DNA of 64,000 nt, taken from contig NZ_VWOX01000002.1 in assembly GCF_008629675.1 (NCBI RefSeq), forward strand, positions 124,001 through 188,000. Direction: 5' to 3'. Positions 54,535 through 62,348 of this stretch are shown piece after piece. The notes under the pieces are model-generated. The model was not told where the DNA came from. It ran no database searches and was given only the letters and a program-made list of their open reading frames with translations. Made by a program: the position numbers and the translations under genes. This DNA comes from Roseiconus nitratireducens (lineage in GTDB: Bacteria; Planctomycetota; Planctomycetia; Pirellulales; Pirellulaceae). The stretch's first letter is position 1. Each line of letters starts with the position of its first letter.

Positions 54535-56046
54535 ATGAATCCGATGAGTGGAATGCGAATGTCGATGGGCCTTCAGGCCCGCCAGATGCAAGTCCAAAAG
54601 CTTGCCCCGCGGATGATCCAATCGATGGAGATCCTGCAGCTGCCGATGCTGGCGCTGCAGGAACGCATCGAACAGGAAATGAACGAGAATCCGCTTCTGG
54701 AACAGCAGGATATTGACAATCCCGCCAACGACGACAACGACGAACCGCCATCGGCGGACACCCGCAGCGAGGACGAAAAGGAGCTGGTCGTCGACGAAGG
54801 TGGCGACAACTCGGACGATTTCGAGCGGCTGCAGAACATGGTTTCCGAGCTGCCCAGCACGTTTGATGACTCCTTCCGGCGCTCCGCGGGCCGGATGCAG
54901 GAAGAGGCCGATCGACGCCACGACTTGATGGCCAACGCCCAATCGCGGCCGGAATCGTTGAACGACTACCTGCTGCACCAGCTGGCCGAGCTGGACATCG
55001 ACGACGACGTCGAACGGCTGGCCGAACGCATCATCAGCACGCTGGACGCTCGCGACGGCGGCTACCTGCGGTCGCCCCTGGCCGATCTGCTTCCGAGCGA
55101 TCACAGCGTCAAGGACTACGAAGTGGCCGAAAAAGCACTCGCGGTCGTCCAGTCGCTCGAACCCACCGGCATCGCCGCCCGCAGTCTCAGCGAGTGCCTG
55201 CTGATGCAGTTACGCCCGGAATTTCCGCATTACGAGGAAATGGAAAAGCTGATCAGCGAGCACCTGGAGGATCTGGCAGCCAACCGCCTGCCGCAGATCC
55301 AAAAGAAAACCGGGTATTCGATCGAGCTGATCCAGACGGTTCGCGAAGAGCTGCAGGTCCTGAATCCGAAACCGGGCGCCGCGTTCATGGAGACCTACGT
55401 CCCCAACGTCACGCCGGACATCATCCTGGAGCAGGACGAAAACGGTGAGTACAAAATTCGGCTGGACGACGACCGGGTTCCCACCCTGTACATCAGTGAG
55501 TACTACCGTCGTCGCTTGGAAGACCCTTCATGCACGCCGGAAGAACGCGAGTACATCAAACGCAAGATCAACAGTGCCCAGTGGTTGATCGAATCGATCG
55601 AACAACGTCGAAGCACATTGACCAAGGTTGCCGAGGCCATCGTCGCCCACCAAAAGCGGTTCTTTGAAGAAGGCCCGGAAGCGATTGAGCCTCTGAAAAT
55701 GCAACAGATCGCGGAGAAGGTTGGCGTGCACGTCACCACGGTCAGCCGTGCGGTCAACGACAAGTGGATGCAAACACCACGCGGCATCATCCCCTTGCAT
55801 CGTCTGTTCGTCGGCGGCACGCAGACCGAAGACGGAGAAGACGTCGCCTGGGATACGATCCGGCTGAAACTTCAGGAGTTGATCGACAACGAAGACAAGA
55901 GCGATCCGCTCAGCGATGAAGGCCTGGTCAAGAAGCTGGCAGAATCAGGCATGACCGTCGCCCGCCGCACCGTCACCAAGTACCGCAAGCGGATGGGAAT
56001 TCCCAGCAGCCGCCAACGGAAAGACTGGTCGCTGGCGAAGAAGTAA
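54535..56046 (+). CDS. rpoN: RNA polymerase sigma-54 factor
   Basis: A 503-residue sigma-54. Region I is QVQKLAPRMIQSMEILQLPM followed by ALQERIEQEMNENPLLEQQ. An acidic linker (PANDDNDEPPSADTRSEDEK) is region II, then a core-binding segment (LNDYLLHQLAELDIDDDVER). The helix-turn-helix is MQQIAEKVGVHVTTVSRAVN and the RpoN box is ARRTVTKYRKRMGIP at about 476-490. It recognises -24/-12 promoters with activator ATPases. A candidate -24/-12 site lies before its own gene. It belongs with ybaB-recR in a plus-strand run, ending before a convergent DUF1080 gene. Confidence 0.97.
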   Translation: MNPMSGMRMSMGLQARQMQVQKLAPRMIQSMEILQLPMLALQERIEQEMNENPLLEQQDIDNPANDDNDEPPSADTRSEDEKELVVDEGGDNSDDFERLQNMVSELPSTFDDSFRRSAGRMQEEADRRHDLMANAQSRPESLNDYLLHQLAELDIDDDVERLAERIISTLDARDGGYLRSPLADLLPSDHSVKDYEVAEKALAVVQSLEPTGIAARSLSECLLMQLRPEFPHYEEMEKLISEHLEDLAANRLPQIQKKTGYSIELIQTVREELQVLNPKPGAAFMETYVPNVTPDIILEQDENGEYKIRLDDDRVPTLYISEYYRRRLEDPSCTPEEREYIKRKINSAQWLIESIEQRRSTLTKVAEAIVAHQKRFFEEGPEAIEPLKMQQIAEKVGVHVTTVSRAVNDKWMQTPRGIIPLHRLFVGGTQTEDGEDVAWDTIRLKLQELIDNEDKSDPLSDEGLVKKLAESGMTVARRTVTKYRKRMGIPSSRQRKDWSLAKK

Positions 56047-56106
56047 TGCGCTTGAAGATGCGCTGCAGGGCAAGCAACGCGTGCCGGTGCGTCAAAGAAA
56101 CACCCC

Positions 56107-56141
56107 CGTAGATCACGCCGTCATGCACAGCATGACCTACG
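56107..56141. terminator. bipartite hairpin between rpoN and DUF1080 gene
   Basis: Inner stem GTCATGC (56120-56126) with GCATGAC (56130-56136) and an outer CGTAG (56107-56111) with CTACG (56137-56141), separated by an 8-base bulge. A second stem, CCACCTT (56157-56163) with AAGGTGG (56170-56176), lies 3 bases beyond the DUF1080 stop on its downstream side. The convergent location suggests bidirectional termination, but there are no T-runs. Confidence 0.45.
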
Positions 56142-56178
56142 TGGATGACACGCGTTCCACCTTGATGGTAAGGTGGAT

Positions 56179-56823
56179 CTACAGCTTCTTGACGCGGATG
56201 TTTTTGAAGTAAACCTTGCTGTCAGGATCATGTGCCTGCAGTGCGAAGGTGCCTTCGCCAAGGCGTCGTTCAAAGTCGTTGCTGAACGCTTCCTTGTTCT
56301 CCGGCTCCGTGTAGTCGACCAACGTCTCGCCGTTGACGATCAGCTGGATGTGACGTCCTTTGACGATGATTTCCTGGGTGTACCACTCGTTGTCTTTCAC
56401 CCCCGGGTCGTCGACGTTTTCCACACCGTACAGGCTGCTGGTCTTCTTAGGATCGCCGTGGGAAACGTTGACCTGGCATTCGTACCCGTAACGCGGCCAG
56501 CCGGTCGGCTGGTACTTGGTGTGAAAGTAGATCCCGGCGTTGCTGCCCGGTGTGGTTTTGACATCGCATTTGAAGTGAAAGTCATCAAACGGTGCCAGGT
56601 CACCCACGTAAAACAGGTGGCAACGAGCGCCGTCGCAGACCAGAGCACCGTCTTCGACGTGCCAGGCATTCTGGTTCTCTTCGGCCAACTTCCAATTGTC
56701 CATCGACTTGCCGTCGAAGATCGTCGTGAACCCGGTTTCCGTCTTCGGCTCTTCGGCGTTCAAATTCGTGGACAGGCAGACGACGCCGAAAACGGCGATC
56801 AGGGAAAACAGTGTGAGGCGCAT
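56179..56823 (-). CDS. exported DUF1080 protein
   Basis: A 214-residue exported protein with signal peptide MRLTLFSLIAVFGVVCLSTN. The DUF1080 (3-keto-disaccharide hydrolase-like) sandwich is clear: GFTTIFDGKSMDNWKLAEEN, WHVEDGALVCDGARCHLFYV, FHFKCDVKTTPGSNAGIYFH, YGYECQVNVSHGDPKKTSSL and the C-terminal EGTFALQAHDPDSKVYFKNI. Members act on 3-keto-sugars or similar beta-glycosidic bonds; for this protein that is a family-level suggestion. ATG 56823 starts the signal. It lies on the same strand as the small cytochrome gene, but the terminator between them separates the transcripts. Confidence 0.92.
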   Translation of the reverse strand: MRLTLFSLIAVFGVVCLSTNLNAEEPKTETGFTTIFDGKSMDNWKLAEENQNAWHVEDGALVCDGARCHLFYVGDLAPFDDFHFKCDVKTTPGSNAGIYFHTKYQPTGWPRYGYECQVNVSHGDPKKTSSLYGVENVDDPGVKDNEWYTQEIIVKGRHIQLIVNGETLVDYTEPENKEAFSNDFERRLGEGTFALQAHDPDSKVYFKNIRVKKL

Positions 56824-56978
56824 GGGGGTCTCAAGCTTGTGGGAGGAACAGGGACACGGAAAATATCGTATCACGCGGCGCGGCGAAGCAGTTGCCGCAC
56901 TGGACACGCGGGGGCGAACGGCGGATCGGCCAGTGCCCGCCCGCCGGATCGTGATGTGAGATGTCAACGGTGAACCGT

Positions 56979-57017
56979 AAAAAAACGCTTGCCGTCGACC
57001 ACGATCGGCAAGCGTTT
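56979..57017 (-). terminator. intrinsic terminator of the cytochrome c gene
   Basis: Minus-strand reading: a 12-bp perfect stem, AAACGCTTGCCG with CGGCAAGCGTTT (57017-57006 and 56994-56983), 11-base loop, then a run of seven U (56985-56979). It lies 50 bases beyond the cytochrome c stop. This is the only classical hairpin-plus-U-run seen in the window. Confidence 0.85.
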
Positions 57018-57066
57018 CGATTCGTTTCCGGGGATCGGACAGCGTCCGAAGTCCGACGCGACAGGA

Positions 57067-57468
57067 TCAGTCGTCCAGTCCGGCGTCGGTCGCGGGCAAT
57101 TCGCTGTTCTTGATCTTGGCGGCGAACTCTTTGCCGTCCTTGCTCTTCTTTTCGCCAGCCTTCTTCAGCCCCTCGGTGATCTTCTTGGCGGCTTCTTCCG
57201 GATTGGCTGTCACGTAGTCCTTCGGGAAATCCTCGGCCTTCAAGAATTCATTGACGGCTTTGCCATATTCGTTGCGGACTTTTTTCTTGTCTTCGCCTTT
57301 GACGTGGCACACGTAGCAACCGGCCTTGCGGGCCGTCTTCACGAAATCTTCGTTGACGTCATCGCCGCTCAAATAAGTTTCTTTCCATTGCTTGTTGAAA
57401 GTGCTAGTTGCCAACACCGGGCTGGCGATCAAAGCAAAACAACTAAACAGGATTGCGAACCGTTTCAT
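57067..57468 (-). CDS. small exported mono-heme cytochrome c
   Basis: A 133-residue protein with signal MKRFAILFSCFALIASPVLA and one heme motif CYVCH (Cys51, Cys54, His55). The rest is Lys-rich and helical (GEDKKKVRNEYGKAVNEFLK, EEAAKKITEGLKKAGEKKSK). Apart from Met1 there is no Met, and His55 is the only His, so a standard distal axial ligand is missing. A Lys, Tyr or open sixth site is possible. ATG 57468 begins the signal; earlier codons lack one. Possible partners are the DUF1501/PSCyt1 proteins, also periplasmic, but no direct link is seen. Confidence 0.85.
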   Translation of the reverse strand: MKRFAILFSCFALIASPVLATSTFNKQWKETYLSGDDVNEDFVKTARKAGCYVCHVKGEDKKKVRNEYGKAVNEFLKAEDFPKDYVTANPEEAAKKITEGLKKAGEKKSKDGKEFAAKIKNSELPATDAGLDD

Positions 57469-57900
57469 GCAGTGTCTCCGAGGGAAATGTGTGTGCCTCA
57501 CTTGGGGGCACGCCCCGAGATGGGGGCAAAGGTGGGTAGGTGGAGCGGGAATGCGATGCTTCCGCCGCTCCACATTAAGCCTCAATGGGCCTCAAAAGTC
57601 AAATCGGGGCAGGCTCAAATCGCTGTATTTCTTGCTAAACAAGCCCTTTTGACACCCGACTCGCTGGACGGCGCCCCTCTCAATCAAAAACACCATGATT
57701 TGCGGTGCAATGACCGGCAAGACGCTCGCCGCCGGTGGAGGCGGGAAAACCCGCGGCTGGCGCCACGCGGCTCACCAAACTGGCGCTGTCCAGCCAGGCT
57801 CCGTCTGAAAAACCGATCGCCGGGGCTCGTTGCCACCGGATGGCGGCAGACTGGACGGCCGTGGACGCAACGGCGGAAGAATGTCCATCGGCCAATCGAC
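57469..57900. other. gap between cytochrome c and ilvE genes
   Basis: A 432-base gap upstream of the cytochrome gene and downstream of ilvE (both minus strand). It contains only the palindromic repeat at 57751-57775 and a GC-rich stretch; no RNA gene or terminator with T-run was recognised on either strand. Confidence 0.4.
57751..57775. repeat. GCGGC-type palindromic repeat, copy 3
   Basis: CCGCGGCTGGCGCCACGCGG followed by CTCAC. It shares the GCGGCT..CGCCACGC..GGCTCAC pattern with copies at 21793-21818 and 29119-29143, though with T to G exchanges in the centre. It stands in the ilvE-cytochrome gap. Confidence 0.6.
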
Positions 57901-58758
57901 TCACTGGCGGACCAGTTTCCGGAAAGCTTCGTTCAGTTTTTTGGTGATCGGGCCGACATTGCCGTCGCCAATGTCACGACCGTCAAGCTTGACCGCCGGA
58001 ATCACCTCGGCGGCACTGCCGGTCAGAAAGCATTCGTCGGCCACATAAATGTCGTGGCGGGTCATCGGACACTCGGAGGTTTCGATGCCTGCCTCCCGTG
58101 CCAACTCCAGCACCGCATCCCGCGTGATCCCCTGCAGGATACCGGCCTCGACCGGCGGCGTGGAAAGCCGGCCGTTTTTGACAATGAACAAGTTGTCGCC
58201 GGTGCATTCGGCCACCTCGCCCTTGTGGTTCAGCATCAGGGCTTCAACGCACCCGGCCTTCAAACCCTCCATCTTTGCCAAGATGTTGTTCAGGTAGTTC
58301 AGCGACTTGATTCGGGGGCTGAGTGCAGCCGGATGATTCCGAATCGTCGACGCGGTCACCAGTTCCAGTCCGTTCTCATAGAAGGATTCCGGGTACAACG
58401 TGATGCTGTCGGCAATGATGATTACTTGCGGATCGGAACATTTGAACGGGTCCAGCCCCAGCGGCCCGCTTCCCCGCGTGACGACCAACCGAATGTAGCC
58501 ATCCTCAATCGCGTTTTTCTTGACCGTCGCGTTGACGTCCTCTGCCAGCTGCTCCATCGAGATGGGGAACGGCAACCCGATGGCCCGCCCGGATTCCTCC
58601 AACCGAACCAGGTGCTCCTTCAATCGGAACACCTTTCCGCCATAGATCCGCATCCCTTCGAAAACCCCGTCGCCATACAACAGCCCATGGTCGTAGACGC
58701 TGATTTTGGCATTCTCAGAATCGAAGAATTGGCCGTTGATGTAAATCTGGCGGGACAT
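57901..58758 (-). CDS. ilvE: branched-chain aminotransferase
   Basis: Fold-type IV PLP aminotransferase of 285 residues that transfers amino groups between branched-chain 2-oxo acids and glutamate. The N-terminal VYDHGLLYGDGVFEGMRIYG is characteristic. Lys151 in SPRIKSLNYLNNILAKME binds PLP, and GEVAECTGDNLFIVKNGRL plus VAECTGDN follow. Length is normal. D-amino acid aminotransferase is the alternative in the same fold; the LNYLNNILAKME segment supports IlvE. It lies 60 bases downstream of fabI on the same strand, possibly as one transcription unit. Confidence 0.92.
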   Translation of the reverse strand: MSRQIYINGQFFDSENAKISVYDHGLLYGDGVFEGMRIYGGKVFRLKEHLVRLEESGRAIGLPFPISMEQLAEDVNATVKKNAIEDGYIRLVVTRGSGPLGLDPFKCSDPQVIIIADSITLYPESFYENGLELVTASTIRNHPAALSPRIKSLNYLNNILAKMEGLKAGCVEALMLNHKGEVAECTGDNLFIVKNGRLSTPPVEAGILQGITRDAVLELAREAGIETSECPMTRHDIYVADECFLTGSAAEVIPAVKLDGRDIGDGNVGPITKKLNEAFRKLVRQ

Positions 58759-58818
58759 CGTGATGGTTGGTGTGAATGAATGATTGAACGGAAATGGATC
58801 GCCCGGCAGCCGACGTGG

Positions 58819-59667
58819 TCAGCGGACCTCGGAGTCGGTGACGGCTTGGACGACCGCGGCGTCAAAATAGTTGATGGCCATTCCGGCGTCGACGACGATT
58901 GACTGCGCCGTGATGCCGCTGCTGCGGGGTGAGAGCAAAAAGACAGCCGTCTGCGCCACTTCGGCGGTCTGCACGGCCTGTCCCCGCGGAATCACCCGTT
59001 CGGCATACAGATACGAATCGACGTAGCCGGGGATCCCTGCCGACGCGCTGGTCTTCAACAGCCCCGCGGCCACGGCATTGAATCGAACCCGGCTGAACCG
59101 GCTGAACGATTTGGTCAGGAATGCCAGGGACGATTCCAACGCGGCCTTGATGGGTGCCATGAACCCGTAACTTTCGCTGGCCATCCGCGTGGTGCTGATG
59201 CCGATCGTGACGACCGACGCGTCCGGATCGAATCGGTCTTTCAACGCGTTGCACAAATTGATCAGCGAGTAGGCGGAGATATCGACGGCCTGCAGGAACT
59301 GCTGCCGCGTCGTTTCGTGAAATGGACGAATCCCTTCTGGATAGTCCGCGAAAGCGATGGCGTGGACCAATCCATGAAGAGAGACTCCCTCCTCGGCCAA
59401 CTGGTTCGCCAACGCATCGATCTGACTCTGGTCCTCGACATCACACACGCGAACGTCGCGATCGGCGAGCAACTTGGCGGTGCTTTGTCGACGCGATTCA
59501 CTGCGGACCGAATAGATCACCTGACCGCCGGCCTGTTCGATCAGCCTGGCGATCGCAAATGCGACGCTCTTCTTGTTGGCAACTCCCAGTACCAGAAAGG
59601 TCTTTCCGGCAAGCTGCAAGAAATCAAACGCCTCCCCGGCGGGGGCCGACTTCGCGCGATCGTTCAA
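58819..59667 (-). CDS. fabI: enoyl-ACP reductase
   Basis: NADH-dependent final step of each fatty acid elongation cycle (282 residues). The nucleotide fold is [20 protein letters not shown], and the FabI-type catalytic pair Tyr167-x6-Lys174 lies in [12 protein letters not shown], with [16 protein letters not shown] as active-site lid. [20 protein letters not shown] and [15 protein letters not shown] close the domain. A 20-residue N-terminal extension precedes the family start. Its ATG overlaps the stop of the fabZ-like gene by four bases (59664-59667), so the two are translationally coupled and act in the same pathway. Confidence 0.95.
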   Translation of the reverse strand: MNDRAKSAPAGEAFDFLQLAGKTFLVLGVANKKSVAFAIARLIEQAGGQVIYSVRSESRRQSTAKLLADRDVRVCDVEDQSQIDALANQLAEEGVSLHGLVHAIAFADYPEGIRPFHETTRQQFLQAVDISAYSLINLCNALKDRFDPDASVVTIGISTTRMASESYGFMAPIKAALESSLAFLTKSFSRFSRVRFNAVAAGLLKTSASAGIPGYVDSYLYAERVIPRGQAVQTAEVAQTAVFLLSPRSSGITAQSIVVDAGMAINYFDAAVVQAVTDSEVR

Positions 59668-60107
59668 ACCGATGCCTCCTTGGCCGTCCGGGTAATGCTG
59701 CAGGCAAAGTCCAGCCGCATCGCGGGCTTGCCGTCAAGCAACATTTTCCCGGTCAAGAAGTAGGCATTGCTGACACTCTCCTTCAGCTCCACGTGGATCT
59801 GAACCGTGTCGCCGGGACGCACCATGCGTTTGAACTTGACGCTGTCCATGCGGGTCGCCACCGGCACACTGCCCTGCTCATCTTGAAGCTGCTTTTGCAG
59901 CAACACCGCACCGGCCTGCAGGCAGCATTCGCACTGGATCACCCCCGGTACGATCGGGTCACCGGGAAAGTGTCCCTGCACGAAAAACTCGTCGTCGCCA
60001 AACGTCTTCTCGCAAACGATGTTGTCCCCGTCCTGCGAGACGATACGATCCAGCAACAGCATCGGCTCGCGGTGCGGGATCGCCGCTTCGATTTCTTGCT
60101 TGTTCAT
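59664..60107 (-). CDS. fabZ: FabZ-like 3-hydroxyacyl-ACP dehydratase
   Basis: Hot-dog-fold dehydratase of 147 residues. [20 protein letters not shown], then [17 protein letters not shown] with His46 and Glu60, 14 residues apart as in FabZ (His49/Glu63 in E. coli). The following [20 protein letters not shown] is unusual for its two Cys after the catalytic Glu. ATG 60107 is preferred to the earlier 60143 because the canonical MNKQEIE start follows. It may dehydrate 3-hydroxyacyl chains before FabI, its overlapping neighbour. Beta-hydroxydecanoyl or CoA-linked relatives are alternatives. Confidence 0.88.
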   Translation of the reverse strand: MNKQEIEAAIPHREPMLLLDRIVSQDGDNIVCEKTFGDDEFFVQGHFPGDPIVPGVIQCECCLQAGAVLLQKQLQDEQGSVPVATRMDSVKFKRMVRPGDTVQIHVELKESVSNAYFLTGKMLLDGKPAMRLDFACSITRTAKEASV

Positions 60108-60196
60108 GTTCGGTAATTGAATTTCTGGAGTAAAACGCGCCAAGCCCGGGATTGGCCAAGGGCCGGTCGCCGGCGGGCTGAAACGAAGATCTGCGT

Positions 60197-60218
60197 CGCG
60201 GGAAAACGCGTTCCCGCG
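60197..60218. repeat. palindrome between fabZ and pgsA starts
   Basis: CGCGGGAA (60197-60204) and TTCCCGCG (60211-60218) around a six-base centre give a near-perfect dyad in the divergent region. It could be an operator for a dimeric regulator or a hairpin. Regulator identity is unknown. Confidence 0.5.
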
Positions 60219-60331
60219 CCCGGATTCAGGCGAAGAGCGCCGGTCACAACGGGCTCCTTGCCGATGGGCCCCCGGCTGTCAGGTCAGGCCCGGACTGCTG
60301 CCCCTTTCCTACCCGGCCGGAGAAGATCATC

Positions 60332-60979
60332 ATGAGCGGGATATTGACTGCAGGCAAAACGAGTGGAAAAGCTTTGAGAGCTCCCGAATCGCGTTCGATC
60401 TTCAATGTCCCCAACGTCCTGACCAGCATTCGCTTTTGTTTGGCGATTGCGGTCATGGCCTTGATTCCGACGGGGCATTACCTGCTGGCGACGATCATTT
60501 TTCTGGTCGCCGCGTCGACCGATTGGATGGACGGCTACTGGGCCCGCAAGTACGGCCAGGTCACCAAATTCGGCCGAATTTTTGATCCTTTCGTCGACAA
60601 GATCATCATCTGCGGCTCCTTCATCGCCCTGGTGGGCATTGAGGGATCGCTGATCGCGTCCTGGATGGCGACGATTGTCGTCGGGCGAGAATTGCTGGTC
60701 ACCAGCCTGCGCGGGATGGTCGAAGGCAGCGGCAAAGATTTCTCGGCCAGCTGGTTGGGCAAGTGGAAAATGGTGCTGCAATGCGCCGCCATCGTCTCGA
60801 CGCTGCTGTGCCTGATCAGCCCACCGCCGGCGACCTGGCTGTGGATCACGACCAACGTGCTGGTCTGGTCCGCAATCCTCCTGACCGTCTACTCGGGCTA
60901 CGACTACACGGTGACGGCGGCCCGGTTGATGCAAACCCAGCCTGATGACCCTGACGCATCGGAACCAGCTTCGGAATGA
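60332..60979 (+). CDS. pgsA: CDP-diacylglycerol-glycerol-3-phosphate phosphatidyltransferase
   Basis: Makes phosphatidylglycerol phosphate at the cytoplasmic membrane (215 residues, several membrane segments). The CDP-alcohol phosphotransferase motif is complete: Asp67-Gly68-x2-Ala71-Arg72-x8-Gly81-x3-Asp85-x3-Asp89 (DGYWARKYGQVTKFGRIFDP, then FVDK). The N-terminus, 20 residues longer than many PgsA, is basic and polar. ATG 60332 is the first start with a reasonable GAAGA-like site upstream. Its stop overlaps the ATG of the CPBP gene (ATGA at 60976). PG is the substrate for cardiolipin synthase at 20364. Confidence 0.93.
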   Translation: MSGILTAGKTSGKALRAPESRSIFNVPNVLTSIRFCLAIAVMALIPTGHYLLATIIFLVAASTDWMDGYWARKYGQVTKFGRIFDPFVDKIIICGSFIALVGIEGSLIASWMATIVVGRELLVTSLRGMVEGSGKDFSASWLGKWKMVLQCAAIVSTLLCLISPPPATWLWITTNVLVWSAILLTVYSGYDYTVTAARLMQTQPDDPDASEPASE

Positions 60980-62040
60980 CTCACGAAGCTCTCTACACGG
61001 CCGGTTTCGCCCTGATCGCCGCGTCGGTCGTTGCGGCGCTGCTGGCCGGGTGTGTGCTGTGGATCCGCTGGTTCGCGGGCAAATCCAAGCGGAATCTGTG
61101 TGGCGACGTTTCGCAGGAACTGATCACCCGCCAACCGCAGCCGACCCCGCGGTGGACCGTCTTCGACTTCCTGTTGATGTTCGGTCTGTTCATCCTGGCC
61201 GCCAGCCTGCTTTCCGGGGGCCGGCTTCCCAGCGGCGACCTGCCGGCCGAGCCGCTGCCTGCCGGCGCAAATCAGGCCAATTCGGGCCAGGCCGTTTCGC
61301 AGCAAGCGTTGTCCTCCGCCCGTCCGATCGCGGACAGGTCCGTCGAGAGAACTGAGGATGCGACGGAATCGTTGCCGGATTCACAAGCCACGTCGGTGAC
61401 GGAGCGTTCCCCGGCAACCCCTTCGCTGCGACAACAAATCCGTGCTCACTTTTATGCCAATCTGATCGCGTTCGGACTGACGCTGGCCTACTTGCGAGTG
61501 CTCAACGGAGCCACGCTCTCCAATCTGGGGCTGATCCCGACGCTCTCCGATCTTCGTCGCGGCGTGATCGCCACGCTTTGGATTCTGACTCCGGTCTTGC
61601 TGGTCAACATCGTGGTGGTCCAATTGATTCAGTACGAGCATTCGGTCACCAACCTGCTCGCCGACGACACGCGTCTGGGGACCTTCCTGTTTCTGCTGCT
61701 ATCGGCCGGGTTTGTCACGCCGATTGTCGAAGAGTTCCAGTTTCGGCTATTGCTTCAGGGCGGTCTGCAACAGTTTGCCGATCCGCCGCCGGCCAACGAC
61801 GGGACGTCGAACTGGATGCCACGTTCGTTCTGGCCGATCGTGGTGACCAGCCTGATTTTTGCCGGGATGCATTGGGGACAAGGCGGCGCTCCCATCCCGT
61901 TGTTTTTCCTCTCCGTGGGACTGGGAGCCTTGTATCAAGGAACCGGCCGATTGACTCCCGCGATCGTCGTGCACCTGTTGTTGAACACCGCGACCTTGTG
62001 CATGGAATTCTGCCGCATCAACGCCAACATCCAAACCTGA
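60976..62040 (+). CDS. CPBP-family intramembrane metalloprotease
   Basis: A 354-residue membrane protein with two early hydrophobic segments, a polar 130-residue loop and four to six later membrane helices. The CPBP (Abi) catalytic motifs are present: Glu252-Glu253-x3-Arg257 in VEEFQFRLLL, FxxxH in FAGMHWGQ and the final HxxxN in HLLLNTATL. Relatives process prenylated or membrane proteins or act in bacteriocin immunity. It overlaps pgsA by four bases and so is coupled to phospholipid synthesis, a linkage whose reason is not known. The long soluble loop is unusual for the family. Confidence 0.88.
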   Translation: MTHEALYTAGFALIAASVVAALLAGCVLWIRWFAGKSKRNLCGDVSQELITRQPQPTPRWTVFDFLLMFGLFILAASLLSGGRLPSGDLPAEPLPAGANQANSGQAVSQQALSSARPIADRSVERTEDATESLPDSQATSVTERSPATPSLRQQIRAHFYANLIAFGLTLAYLRVLNGATLSNLGLIPTLSDLRRGVIATLWILTPVLLVNIVVVQLIQYEHSVTNLLADDTRLGTFLFLLLSAGFVTPIVEEFQFRLLLQGGLQQFADPPPANDGTSNWMPRSFWPIVVTSLIFAGMHWGQGGAPIPLFFLSVGLGALYQGTGRLTPAIVVHLLLNTATLCMEFCRINANIQT

Positions 62041-62100
62041 CCGCTGGACCGGGTCCAGCGTCGATGACGGAGATTGGGGGCGTTGCCGCCAGAGCACAAA

Positions 62101-62345
62101 CGGCGGGGCCTTCGGCCCGCCAATCCCGTGACCGATGGGGGCGATGCCCCGGCCGTTTGTTCCCAAACGATGTTCGACCGCCAGGCATTAACGACAGGGG
62201 CAACGCCCCGTCCGTTTACCCAGCCCGGCCCAACGGGCCGGGAAAACGGCATCCCCATCCAACGCGAGGGCCAACGGCCCGGCCATTTGTTGTTTGATCG
62301 CCGCCCTGCCCTTTTCGACGCCCTGCCCTTTTCGACGCCCTGCCC
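62101..62345. repeat. dense palindromic and tandem repeat cluster
   Basis: The 308-base gap 62041-62348 between convergent genes is full of palindromes. GGGGC-GAT-GCCCC lies near 62137, GGGGC-AAC-GCCCC near 62197, CCCGGCCC-AAC-GGGCCGGG at 62224-62242 and GGGCC-AAC-GGCCC at 62268-62280. Several share an AAC loop. The cluster ends in a 17-base tandem unit (GCCCTGCCCTTTTCGAC) repeated 2.5 times at 62303-62345. The short motif CCGTTTGT/CCGTTTAC also recurs in between. It could terminate both transcripts or be a mobile palindrome array; I see no ORF in it. Confidence 0.75.
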
Positions 62346-62348
62346 GTC

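Noticed and set aside
56989..58779. 596-residue plus-strand open frame across cytochrome c and ilvE
   Set aside because: Overlaps real minus-strand genes and crosses a gap and the T-run terminator; no motif is present.
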